Shown in pieces: positions 33,878-42,608 of a stretch of 64,000 nt of DNA. The DNA is from Phyllobacterium sophorae (GTDB lineage: Bacteria > Pseudomonadota > Alphaproteobacteria > Rhizobiales > Rhizobiaceae): positions 620,001-684,000 of the forward strand of contig NZ_PGGM01000001.1 in the NCBI RefSeq assembly GCF_003010965.1, written 5' to 3'. Made by a program: the position numbers and the translations under genes. The notes beneath the pieces are model-generated. The model was not told where the DNA came from, searched no databases, and saw only the letters and a list, made by a program, of their open reading frames with translations. The first letter of the stretch is position 1; each line of letters begins with the position of its first letter.

Positions 33878-35512
33878 GTGGAAACAATAACCATTGTCCT
33901 CCTGATGCTCCTGGCCGTGGTTGTCAGTGACTCCATTATCCGCATGCTGCCCTTGCCGGTGCCTCTGCCGCTGGTGCAAATCGGGCTTGGCGCGGTGATA
34001 GCTTCCCTGACCACCATTCGGGTGGAACTTGACCCCGATATTTTCTTCCTTCTGTTTCTGCCGCCGCTGCTGTTCCTCGATGGCTGGCGCATCCCCAAAG
34101 AAGGGCTTTTCCGCGACAAGGGCATCATCCTTGAAATGGCGTTGGGCCTGGTCATTTTCACCGTGCTTGGCGTCGGCTTCTTCGTGAACTGGATGATTCC
34201 GTCAGTACCCCTCCCTGTCGCATTCGCGCTGGCGGCCATCGTTTCCCCGACCGATCCGATCGCCGTCTCCGCCATTGCTGCGCGTGTACCGATCCCGTCA
34301 CGCATGATGCACATACTGGAAGGTGAATCGCTGCTCAACGATGCATCCGGACTCGTCTGCATGCGCTTTGCCGTCGCTGCAATGCTCACCGGGTCGTTCT
34401 CCTTGTCAGAGGCGTTCTTCACCTTCCTGTGGCTCGCCATCGCGGGCACCGCCATCGGCGTCGGCGTTACCATTGGAGTAACCCGCGGCAAAGCGTTCCT
34501 GACCCGGCATCTTGGCGAGGAGAGCGGTTCGCAAATTCTCATAAGCCTGCTCATCCCCTTCGGCGCTTACCTTCTTGCCGAACATGTTCACGCTTCTGGT
34601 ATTCTGGCAGCTGTCGCCGCCGGCATTACCATGAGCTATGCCGAAAACACCGGCCAGTCACTGGCATTGACAAGGGTGCGGCGCACTGCCGTGTGGGACA
34701 CGGCGCAGTTTGTGGCGAATGGTGCTATCTTCGTGCTTCTCGGCGAACAACTTCCGGGCATATTTTACGGCGCGGTCGAGAACGTGCAGCAGGCAGGGAG
34801 TTCGAGTCCCTGGTGGCTGTTGGTCTATGTGGTGGTGATTTATGCAGCACTGGTGGGACTTCGATTCGCATGGGTTTGGGCCTCATGGCGCATCGCCCTG
34901 TCGCGCCCTTCCAGTCGGGAGAATAACATCGTACGGCCGAGTTGGCAGCTTGTCGCCACCATGTCATTTGCCGGTGTGCGTGGCGCGATAACGCTGGCCG
35001 GTATCTTGACGCTGCCGCTTTTCCTGCATGACGGAAGTCTTTTCCCTGCCCGCGATCTGGTCATTTTCCTGGCAACGGGCGTTATCATCCTGTCGCTCCT
35101 CATGGCCAGCCTTTGCCTTCCCCGGTTACTCAGGAATATCGATCTGCCTGCTGAGGATTCGAACCAGAAAGAGGAAGACTATGCGCGTATTGCCGCCGCC
35201 GAGGCGGCCATCATGGCGGTCGAACGGGCGCAGCACGATCTCGCTGCCGGACGCGCCGACGCTGACATCTATGCCGATGTGGCAACGCAAATCATGGAAC
35301 TCTACCGCAAGCGGATCGACGGGCGCATGCATCTCGGCGAGGAACGCGAACAGACGGCTCGAAGCGAGGAGATCGGTAAGCTGCTGCATATTACTGCGTT
35401 GAACGCCGAGCGGCAGGAAATATATCGTCTGGTGCGGGCAAGGCGGCTTGAAAGCACCATGGCCACGAAGATGGTCCGCGATATCGATCTGCTTGAAGCC
35501 AGATATGGCTAG
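33878..35512 (+). CDS. CPA1/NhaP-type cation/proton antiporter
   Basis: A 544-residue membrane antiporter with about twelve hydrophobic segments in the first 415 residues, then a cytoplasmic tail of about 125 residues rich in charge and helices. Conserved marks are LFLDGWRIPKEG, SPTDPIAVSAIA and GESLLNDASGLV, the ion-binding regions of NhaP proteins. It would exchange Na+ or K+ for protons. It starts at GTG 33878. Transcription diverges from the acyl-CoA ligase. Confidence 0.9.
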   Translation: METITIVLLMLLAVVVSDSIIRMLPLPVPLPLVQIGLGAVIASLTTIRVELDPDIFFLLFLPPLLFLDGWRIPKEGLFRDKGIILEMALGLVIFTVLGVGFFVNWMIPSVPLPVAFALAAIVSPTDPIAVSAIAARVPIPSRMMHILEGESLLNDASGLVCMRFAVAAMLTGSFSLSEAFFTFLWLAIAGTAIGVGVTIGVTRGKAFLTRHLGEESGSQILISLLIPFGAYLLAEHVHASGILAAVAAGITMSYAENTGQSLALTRVRRTAVWDTAQFVANGAIFVLLGEQLPGIFYGAVENVQQAGSSSPWWLLVYVVVIYAALVGLRFAWVWASWRIALSRPSSRENNIVRPSWQLVATMSFAGVRGAITLAGILTLPLFLHDGSLFPARDLVIFLATGVIILSLLMASLCLPRLLRNIDLPAEDSNQKEEDYARIAAAEAAIMAVERAQHDLAAGRADADIYADVATQIMELYRKRIDGRMHLGEEREQTARSEEIGKLLHITALNAERQEIYRLVRARRLESTMATKMVRDIDLLEARYG

Positions 35513-35558
35513 AGCCTTTCATACCTCATGGGCGGGAAGGAGTAGCAACCTGTCCAGA

Positions 35559-37172
35559 TTACGCCTGATCTTCCAATACCAGCTCTGCACCCTTTGCCCC
35601 CACCATCATCGCGGCGGCATTGGTATTGCCCGAAATAAGGTTCGGGAACACTGAGCAGTCAATAATACGCAGGCGGTCCACACCATGGGCCCTCAGGCGC
35701 GGATCGACTACGCCCTCCAAAGGGTCGGATCCCATGCGGCAAGTGGAAACCGGATGATAGACGGTGCCGCTGCGCCGTCTGAAATCCGCAATGAGTTCAT
35801 CGTCGCTCCGGCAGGCCGGCCCAGGCAACAATTCCTCGACGATCAGTCTGGACATTGTCGGTGTCGCGGCGATCTTGCGCAGGAATTTCACCGCGTCGAG
35901 CATCTCGGCAACGTCATGCTCCGTCGAAAATGCATTTGGCATGATGCGCGGCTGTTCCAGCGGATCGTTGGAGCGAATATGAATCGAGCCTGTACTCGTC
36001 GGGCGGCAATTGGAAAGGCCGATAGAGAAACCAGGCCAGGGATCCGGTGTGAGGATTGGTCTTTCACCCGTCTTGGGTACGACGGTAGAAAACGCCTGGA
36101 AATAAAGCTGCATGTTGGCTCGCTTGCGCGATGGATCGGTGCGGAAAAAACCACCGCCCTGGTTCATGCTGATTGAGAGCGGCCCGGTCCGCAACAACAG
36201 ATATTCGATCCCGGCGAGAGCCTTGCCCCACCAGGGTCGCAACACCTGGTTGAGCGATGGAATACTCGCCCGGAAAGTATAATTGATGCCGAGATGATCC
36301 TGCAGGTTCTCACCCACCTGTGCGTTGTCGTGAACGACCGGAATACCAAGCTGACGCAGGCGCGCCGCATCGCCGATGCCTGAAAGCTCGAGGAGTTGCG
36401 GTGTGTTGACAGATCCACCGCAGAGGATCACTTCTCGCCCTGCCTTGACCGTTTCTCCTGTCCCATGACGCTTGAATTCGACGCCGGCCGCGCGCGTTCC
36501 CTCAAAGACGATGCGGGTCACCAGTGCCTGCGTGATGACGGTGACATTCGGGCGCTTCATCGCCGGGCGCAAGAATGCCCGCGCCGCCGACATCCGCCTT
36601 CCGCCCTTGGTCGTCAGCTGGTACGCACCAACCCCTTCCTGTGTTGCGCCATTGAAATCCGGATTGTATCCGAGCCCGGCTTCCTGAGCCGCCTTGATCA
36701 AATGGTTGGCGAGGGGATGGAACAGTTTCGAGCAATCGGTAACTTGAAGGCGGCCGCCGCGCCCAAGGCAGTTGGACGGCCCTTCGTGATTTTCAAGCGA
36801 GCGGAAGACCGGCAGCAGGTCCGAAGCGCCCCAGCCTGGATTGCCGCGGTCACGCCATTCATCAAAATCCTCCGCTGCGCCGCGGACATAGACCATTGCA
36901 TTGATTGAACTTGATCCACCGAGCACCTTTCCGCGCGGCCAGTAGTCGGCAGTGCCACCGAGACCTGGATCAGGCTCGGCGCGATACATCCAGTTGACCG
37001 ATCTGTCATAGAACGTCTTGCCATAGCCGAGCGGCATGGAAACGAAGAAACGCCGGTCGCTGCCGCCGGCTTCCAGGACCAGTACCGAATACCGGCCATC
37101 CGCAGACAGCCGTTCCGCCACGACCGAACCGGCCGATCCGGATCCAACGATGATGAAGTCAAAACAGCGCAT
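35559..37172 (-). CDS. GMC-family FAD-dependent oxidoreductase
   Basis: A 537-residue flavoenzyme of the choline dehydrogenase/alcohol dehydrogenase group. FAD-binding GSGSAGSVVAERL (residues 9-21), GMC signature GKVLGGSSSINAMVYVRG, second signature GSVNTPQLLELSGIG, and the active-site His region YHPVSTCRMG with a C-terminal NPNTNA-like SGNTNAA stretch are present. No betaine aldehyde dehydrogenase or betI neighbours exist, so choline is not specially indicated; an alcohol substrate is as likely. Transcribed alone or with the SRPBCC gene downstream at 37.3 kb. Confidence 0.9.
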   Translation of the reverse strand: MRCFDFIIVGSGSAGSVVAERLSADGRYSVLVLEAGGSDRRFFVSMPLGYGKTFYDRSVNWMYRAEPDPGLGGTADYWPRGKVLGGSSSINAMVYVRGAAEDFDEWRDRGNPGWGASDLLPVFRSLENHEGPSNCLGRGGRLQVTDCSKLFHPLANHLIKAAQEAGLGYNPDFNGATQEGVGAYQLTTKGGRRMSAARAFLRPAMKRPNVTVITQALVTRIVFEGTRAAGVEFKRHGTGETVKAGREVILCGGSVNTPQLLELSGIGDAARLRQLGIPVVHDNAQVGENLQDHLGINYTFRASIPSLNQVLRPWWGKALAGIEYLLLRTGPLSISMNQGGGFFRTDPSRKRANMQLYFQAFSTVVPKTGERPILTPDPWPGFSIGLSNCRPTSTGSIHIRSNDPLEQPRIMPNAFSTEHDVAEMLDAVKFLRKIAATPTMSRLIVEELLPGPACRSDDELIADFRRRSGTVYHPVSTCRMGSDPLEGVVDPRLRAHGVDRLRIIDCSVFPNLISGNTNAAAMMVGAKGAELVLEDQA

Positions 37173-37284
37173 GAATACCTAGCCTGGATGCAAAACCGCA
37201 TCTGAGGAGGATATCCGGCTTCGGTGTCATAAACCCAAACGGCTTTGCGCCATGGCTTATGGAAATTGCGACAGGAGAGTGGCT

Positions 37285-37728
37285 TTAGCTTCCGCTGATG
37301 GTCTGGTTGAGGTTTTCGAAGAATTGCGTGGCGAGTTTCTTCGATGTCGACGAAATCAATCGGCTGCCAAGCTGCGCGATCTTGCCGCCGACATCTGCGT
37401 TGACCACGTAGGCCAGCACTGTTTCGGCGCCCTCCTCGGTCAGGGTCACATCGGCTCCGCCCTTGGCAAAACCGGCAATGCCGCCTTTGCCTTCGCCGGA
37501 GATTGTATAAGACGATGGCGGGTTGAGATTGGTGAGTTCGACCTTGCCGTTGAAGCGGGCCTTGACCGGACCGATCTTGACCCCGACCGTGGCTTCCAGC
37601 TCCGTGTCGGAAATCTTCTCAAGGCTTTCGCATCCCGGAATGCACGCTTTCAAGACTTCGGGATCGTTCAAGGCCTTCCAAACGGCGTCACGTGATGCGG
37701 CAATGCGTTCTTCCCCCGTCAAATCCAT
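37285..37728 (-). CDS. CoxG-like SRPBCC protein
   Basis: A 147-residue helix-grip protein of the carbon monoxide dehydrogenase subunit G family: DLTGEERIAASRDAVWKALND start, then ACIPGCESLEKISDTE. CoxG proteins assist maturation or membrane recruitment of molybdenum hydroxylases, but no cox subunits are in the window, so the role here is open. Start ATG 37728. The hydrophobic C-terminal anchor of full CoxG is missing, as in many short homologs. Confidence 0.83.
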   Translation of the reverse strand: MDLTGEERIAASRDAVWKALNDPEVLKACIPGCESLEKISDTELEATVGVKIGPVKARFNGKVELTNLNPPSSYTISGEGKGGIAGFAKGGADVTLTEEGAETVLAYVVNADVGGKIAQLGSRLISSTSKKLATQFFENLNQTISGS

Positions 37729-37927
37729 GCTGAACCCTCCCTCACTTTGCGAAATTTAGAATAATATTTGGACAAATAGAAGCGCTTCTGCGCCGTAGTT
37801 CCGCCCGCATTTGCCCCACACTCTTACCCTATTATGGAAAGCGTAGAGATTCTTCCTTCGATCAATTGAACTAAAACCATTCCAATGGCAGTTTGCCCAC
37901 AATCAAGCGTGACTTCAGGAGACAGAC

Positions 37928-39580
37928 ATGGCGTCAGAACAAGCGAACGACCTCAAGCGGTCGGTTCAGGCATTGAAAGCACATTGGAAAAACGGCGCTC
38001 CGAAAAATATGCGCGCGACCTTTGCCGACGATTCAAAACGCTTCTCCCGCTACTCGCTCCAGCTCGATGATCTTCTGCTTGATTGGTCCAAATGCCTGGT
38101 GAATGACGAGACGCTTTCCCTGCTTGGCGATCTGGCAAAAGTCGCGAACGTCGAGGAGCGTCGCGACGCAATGTTTGCCGGCAAACCAATTAACAATACT
38201 GAGGGCCGGGCGGTGCTGCACATCGCACTGCGCAATCGCTCGGGCAAGCCGATCAAGGTCGATGGCGAGGATGTCATGCCAGGCGTCAAGGAGGTGCTTG
38301 ACCGCATGGCGGCCTTCTCCGATGGTCTGCGATCGGGCAGCATCAAGGGCTCGAAGAACAAACCGATCACCGATGTCGTGAATATCGGCATCGGTGGCTC
38401 TGATCTTGGACCCGCCATGGCGACGCTCGCCATGTCGCCGTACCATGACGGGCCGAAGCTGCATTTCGTCTCCAACATCGATGGCGCGCACATCGCTGAT
38501 ACGCTTGCCGGTCTCGATCCTGCGACGACACTGATCATCATCGCCTCGAAAACTTTCACCACCATCGAGACAATGACCAACGCCAAGGCAGCGCGCAAAT
38601 GGATTGCCGATGCACTTGGCGAGAAGGCAGTCGGCAAACACTTCGCCGCCGTTTCGACAGCGCTGGACAAGGTCGACGCTTTCGGCATTCCCGCGGATCG
38701 TATTTTCGGTTTCTGGGATTGGGTCGGCGGCCGCTATTCGATATGGTCGGCCATCGGTCTGCCGCTGATGATAGCGATTGGTCCGGAGGATTTCGGCCGG
38801 TTCCTCGATGGCGCCCATGCGATGGACGAACATTTCCGCAAGGCGGCTCTACCCAGGAACCTGCCTATGATTCTTGGCCTGGTCGGCTATTGGCACCGCG
38901 CCATCGCCGGTTATACCAGCCGTGCCGTGATTCCGTACGACCAGCGCCTCTCACGCCTGCCTGCCTATCTGCAGCAGCTCGACATGGAGTCCAACGGCAA
39001 GGGCGTGACCGTCGATGGCAAACCCGTTGCCGGCCCCACCGGACCGGTGGTATGGGGCGAACCCGGCACAAACGGCCAGCACGCTTTCTTCCAGCTACTG
39101 CACCAGGGTACGGACACGATCCCGGTGGAATTCATCGTTGCCGCCAAAGGCCATGAGCCGCATCTCGACAACCAGCATGAGATGCTGCTCGCCAACTGCC
39201 TTGCCCAGTCCGAAGCGCTGATGAAGGGCCGCACGCTCGAAGAGGCCAAAGCCCAGCTTGCGGCAAAGAACCTGCCCAAATCCGAAGTAAACCGCATCGC
39301 GCCACACCGCGTCTTCACCGGCAACCGCCCGTCGATCACGATTGTCCATGACAAACTTGATCCTTACGCGCTCGGACGTCTGATTGCGCTTTACGAGCAC
39401 CGGGTGTTCGTCGAGGCACAGCTCTTCGGCATCAATGCCTTCGATCAGTGGGGTGTGGAGCTTGGCAAGGAACTGGCAACGGAACTCCTGCCGGTCGTCT
39501 CCGGCGAGGTCAAGCCAAAGGACAAGGACGCTTCCACGCAAGGGCTTGTCGCGCACTTGCGCAAGCGCCGCGAGAAATAG
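37928..39580 (+). CDS. pgi: Glucose-6-phosphate isomerase
   Basis: A 550-residue enzyme interconverting glucose-6-phosphate and fructose-6-phosphate. Both family signatures occur: [16 protein letters not shown] near residue 155, and [21 protein letters not shown] near 385, with ESNGKGVT before it. ATG 37928 follows AGGAGACAG. In this organism it would also link fructose derived from the mannitol/sorbitol genes at 56-64 kb to glucose metabolism (inference). Confidence 0.96.
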   Translation: MASEQANDLKRSVQALKAHWKNGAPKNMRATFADDSKRFSRYSLQLDDLLLDWSKCLVNDETLSLLGDLAKVANVEERRDAMFAGKPINNTEGRAVLHIALRNRSGKPIKVDGEDVMPGVKEVLDRMAAFSDGLRSGSIKGSKNKPITDVVNIGIGGSDLGPAMATLAMSPYHDGPKLHFVSNIDGAHIADTLAGLDPATTLIIIASKTFTTIETMTNAKAARKWIADALGEKAVGKHFAAVSTALDKVDAFGIPADRIFGFWDWVGGRYSIWSAIGLPLMIAIGPEDFGRFLDGAHAMDEHFRKAALPRNLPMILGLVGYWHRAIAGYTSRAVIPYDQRLSRLPAYLQQLDMESNGKGVTVDGKPVAGPTGPVVWGEPGTNGQHAFFQLLHQGTDTIPVEFIVAAKGHEPHLDNQHEMLLANCLAQSEALMKGRTLEEAKAQLAAKNLPKSEVNRIAPHRVFTGNRPSITIVHDKLDPYALGRLIALYEHRVFVEAQLFGINAFDQWGVELGKELATELLPVVSGEVKPKDKDASTQGLVAHLRKRREK

Positions 39581-39611
39581 AGCTAAAGTCACACGAAATA
39601 ATCGGAAAAGA

Positions 39612-40670
39612 ATGATGAAGACGGAAATGATCCAGCTGGCCGGCGACGTGCCGGGCAACAGCATCGAACTGCGCGTTCTGCGTTTCGAAGGCAAGAATGA
39701 AAAGGCTGCGACAGCCTATCTGCAATCGTCCTTGCACGGTTCGGAATTGCCCGGACAGGCCGCGCTGCATTTCCTCGTTCCCATGCTGGAAAAGGCCGAG
39801 AGGGAAAGCCGCGTCGCCGGCAACATCACTGTCGTCCCGCAGGCCAATCCGATCGGCTCTGCACAGTGGCTATCGCATCAGCATCTCGGCCGCTTCGAAT
39901 ATTTCTCCAACGTCAATTTCAACCGGTCCTTTCCCTTGCTCGAGACGTTCGACACGTCCGGTCTTGCACAAGTCGATGCGCCGAAAGCCCTGGCCGAGCG
40001 GCTGAAAGCCCAGCTCCTGCGTCTGGCACTGCCGCATGAAATCGTGCTCGATCTGCACTGCGACGATGAAAGCGAGAGCTACCTTTACATCCACCGGGCT
40101 TTTCTGCCGGAAATGTACGATCTTGCTTCGGCGCTGGGCTCGACGGCGATCCTCTCCTGGGACAGCACGGCCGACGCCGCGTTCGAGGAAGCCTGTGCCC
40201 ATCCCGTCTTGCAATTGCCCGAGGCCCAGCGAAAGGCTCGCGCGGTAACGACGGTCGAGTTCCGCGGACTGAACGACGTCGATATCGAAACCGGCAGGGC
40301 CGATGCCGAGGGCCTCTACCGGTTTTTGGTGCATCGCGGCGTTATTGTTGATCCAGGCGTCGAGCTGAAAGTAGATTTCAGCGGCCCTGTGACACCGCTG
40401 GAAAATGTCGAAATGATTCGCGCGCCGCAGGGCGGTATGATTCTCTTCCATGTCGATGTCGGCGCCGAGGTGGAAGCCGGTGCCAGGCTGGTCACGGTGG
40501 TAACGGTCCCCGGTGATCCGGACGGCGACATCACTCTGACCGCACCCCAGGCGGGCCGGATCCTTACCCGCCGCAGCCATCGTTATACCAGGCGCGGCGA
40601 TGACCTGATGAAACTGCTGGGCACCAGGCGTTCCGACAACGCCAGGCCCGGCTCTCTGGAGGCTCGATGA
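39612..40670 (+). CDS. Succinylglutamate desuccinylase/aspartoacylase-family protein
   Basis: A 352-residue zinc deacylase/carboxypeptidase-like protein of the AstE/AspA superfamily. The zinc HxxE is visible in SSLHGSELPG (residues about 38-47), and a third ligand lies in LDLHCDDES. The C-terminal part (about 265-350) is beta-rich, resembling the lipoyl-like barrel common in this branch. Deacylation of an N-acyl amino acid is expected; the substrate is unknown. Start could be ATG 39612 or 39615. Its end overlaps the HAD gene by 4 nt. Confidence 0.82.
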   Translation: MMKTEMIQLAGDVPGNSIELRVLRFEGKNEKAATAYLQSSLHGSELPGQAALHFLVPMLEKAERESRVAGNITVVPQANPIGSAQWLSHQHLGRFEYFSNVNFNRSFPLLETFDTSGLAQVDAPKALAERLKAQLLRLALPHEIVLDLHCDDESESYLYIHRAFLPEMYDLASALGSTAILSWDSTADAAFEEACAHPVLQLPEAQRKARAVTTVEFRGLNDVDIETGRADAEGLYRFLVHRGVIVDPGVELKVDFSGPVTPLENVEMIRAPQGGMILFHVDVGAEVEAGARLVTVVTVPGDPDGDITLTAPQAGRILTRRSHRYTRRGDDLMKLLGTRRSDNARPGSLEAR

Positions 40671-41407
40671 AAACCGCCCGCTCATCGCGCATCCGCGGCA
40701 TTCTTTTCGACAAGGACGGCACGCTGGTTGACTTCAACCGCACCTGGTTCGGCATCACCATGGAACTGGCGCAGAAGGCGGCGGATGGCGATGAAGTTCG
40801 GGCGCGGGCGCTGGTCGAAGCTGGCGGTTATGATTGGGAAATGGAAAAGTTCCGCGGCGGTTCGGTCGTCGCTGCCGGAACCATCCATGACATTGTCGAT
40901 CTCTGGCATCCTGAACTGACACTCGAAGAAAAGCGGGCACGTATCCGCGATTATGACGACTACGCCGTGCGTGAAGGCTCGCGCCGCGCCGTCGGCATTG
41001 ACGGCCTGCAAGTAACGCTGGAAGCCCTGGTCAAGCAGGGCTTTGTGCTCGGCATCGCCACGAATGATTCGGAAGCGGGTGCGCGGGCCACCGCCGAAGC
41101 GCTCGGCCTGACGGCATTGTTCAGCGTGATCATCGGCTATGATTCCGTAGCGCGCGCCAAGCCCCACGCCGATCAGCTGCATCTGTTTGCCGCCAGGACT
41201 GGTCTGGCGCCTGCCGCCATCGCCATGGTGGGCGATAATGCCCATGATCTTGAGATGGCCCATGCTGCGGGCGCGGGCCTTGCCGTTGGCGTGCTCTCCG
41301 GCAACAGCACGCTCGACGACCTTGGCCCGCTCAGCGATGCCATTCTTGGCTCGATCGTTGAACTGCCGCAGTATCTGGCGCATCGGGAGAGTTCCGCACC
41401 CGCGTAA
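40667..41407 (+). CDS. HAD-superfamily phosphatase
   Basis: A 246-residue HAD protein with motif I LFDKDGTLVDFNRTW, motif II IATNDSE, Lys in RAKPHADQL and motif IV MVGDNAHDLEMA. The DKDGT variant of motif I is seen in phosphoglycolate phosphatase-like members. A helical cap follows motif I. Its start overlaps the deacylase by 4 nt (ATGA), so both are likely made together. Confidence 0.85.
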   Translation: MKTARSSRIRGILFDKDGTLVDFNRTWFGITMELAQKAADGDEVRARALVEAGGYDWEMEKFRGGSVVAAGTIHDIVDLWHPELTLEEKRARIRDYDDYAVREGSRRAVGIDGLQVTLEALVKQGFVLGIATNDSEAGARATAEALGLTALFSVIIGYDSVARAKPHADQLHLFAARTGLAPAAIAMVGDNAHDLEMAHAAGAGLAVGVLSGNSTLDDLGPLSDAILGSIVELPQYLAHRESSAPA

Positions 41408-41500
41408 GCCGTCAATTGCCATGATGACAATGATTTGGATGCTTGAAGCCATTCATGGTGCTATCAATTCGCTATCATCATAGCTTGAAGCGAGGGCAGC

Positions 41501-42490
41501 ATGGATAGTCAGGGTTTTGCCGTTGGAATAGCCGACGTGGAGGCTGCCGCGACGCGGCTGGAAGGTCAGCTTGTACGCACCCGGCTCATTGAATCCGAGG
41601 CCTTGAACGCCCGTTACGATGCACGCATCCTCTTCAAGCCTGAATGCCTGCAGCGTACCGGCTCGTTCAAGTTTCGCGGCGCCTATAATCGGATCAGCCA
41701 GTTCACCCCGAAGGAGCGCGAGCGTGGCATCGTGGCGTTTTCCTCAGGTAACCATGCGCAAGGTGTCGCCAGTTCCGCCCGGCTTTTCGGCATCAGGGCC
41801 GTCATCATCATGCCGAGCGATGCACCGCAGACCAAGATCGCCAATACCCGGTCCTACGGTGCGGAAGTTGTCTTTTTCGACCGCTACAGCGAAAGCCGCG
41901 AGGCGGTGGCGGTACCATACATTGAAGAGCGCGGCATGGTTCTGGTGCCGCCCTATGATGACCCGTCCATCATGGCGGGGCAGGGCACGATTGGTCTTGA
42001 ACTCATTGCCGAAGCCGGGGAACGCGGACTGGCGCTTGACGATGTCTTCGTACCAAGCGGTGGTGGCGGTCTCATCAGCGGTATTTCGGTTGCCGTCAAG
42101 GCGGGCTCGCCGCAAACGCGCATTTGGGGTGTTGAGCCGGAAAATTTCGATGATCTGCGCCGCTCGCTCATTGCCGGCGAACGCGTAACCAACGAGACGG
42201 GTCACCGTTCGATCTGCGATGCGATCCTCACGCCGCAGCCGGGCGTGCTGACCTTCCCGATCAACAAGCACAATCTTGCGGGCGGCATCGCCGTTTCCGA
42301 CAGCGCGGTCAGGGCCGCCATGCGTGATGCCGCCAACCATCTGAAGCTGATTGTGGAGCCGGGCGGATGTGTCGCGCTTGCAGCGCTGGCGGCTGGTGAG
42401 GTCGATATCAGGGGCAAGACCGTTGCGGTGGTTCTTTCCGGCGGCAATGTGGATCTCGACATCTATGGCGGGCTGATCGCGGCTGCTTGA
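41501..42490 (+). CDS. Threonine/serine dehydratase-family PLP enzyme
   Basis: A 329-residue fold-type II PLP enzyme: PLP Lys in GSFKFRGAYNRI (about residue 52), SSGNHAQGVA, and phosphate loop SGGGGLISG. Short length without a regulatory ACT domain indicates a catabolic dehydratase, serine racemase or 3-hydroxyaspartate dehydratase branch. It may convert Ser/Thr or hydroxyaspartate to a 2-oxo acid plus ammonia. It stands alone on its strand. Confidence 0.88.
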   Translation: MDSQGFAVGIADVEAAATRLEGQLVRTRLIESEALNARYDARILFKPECLQRTGSFKFRGAYNRISQFTPKERERGIVAFSSGNHAQGVASSARLFGIRAVIIMPSDAPQTKIANTRSYGAEVVFFDRYSESREAVAVPYIEERGMVLVPPYDDPSIMAGQGTIGLELIAEAGERGLALDDVFVPSGGGGLISGISVAVKAGSPQTRIWGVEPENFDDLRRSLIAGERVTNETGHRSICDAILTPQPGVLTFPINKHNLAGGIAVSDSAVRAAMRDAANHLKLIVEPGGCVALAALAAGEVDIRGKTVAVVLSGGNVDLDIYGGLIAAA

Positions 42491-42522
42491 ACTATGGTCG
42501 CAAGTGGGGAGAAACAACGGAA

Positions 42523-42540
42523 CTGTCATCATATTGTTAC
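42523..42540 (+). promoter_or_regulatory. Candidate Pho box
   Basis: CTGTCATCATATTGTTAC closely follows the PhoB box (two CTGTCA-type 7-mers separated by 4 bp). It ends 68 bp before the PhoX-family start, as expected for a phosphate-starvation promoter. Confidence 0.6.
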
Positions 42541-42608
42541 TCTGCCGTCATAGCGGGTCGATACGGTTGAAATCCGTTCTCCCAGCCAGATAGCCAGAGG
42601 TAAGCGCC

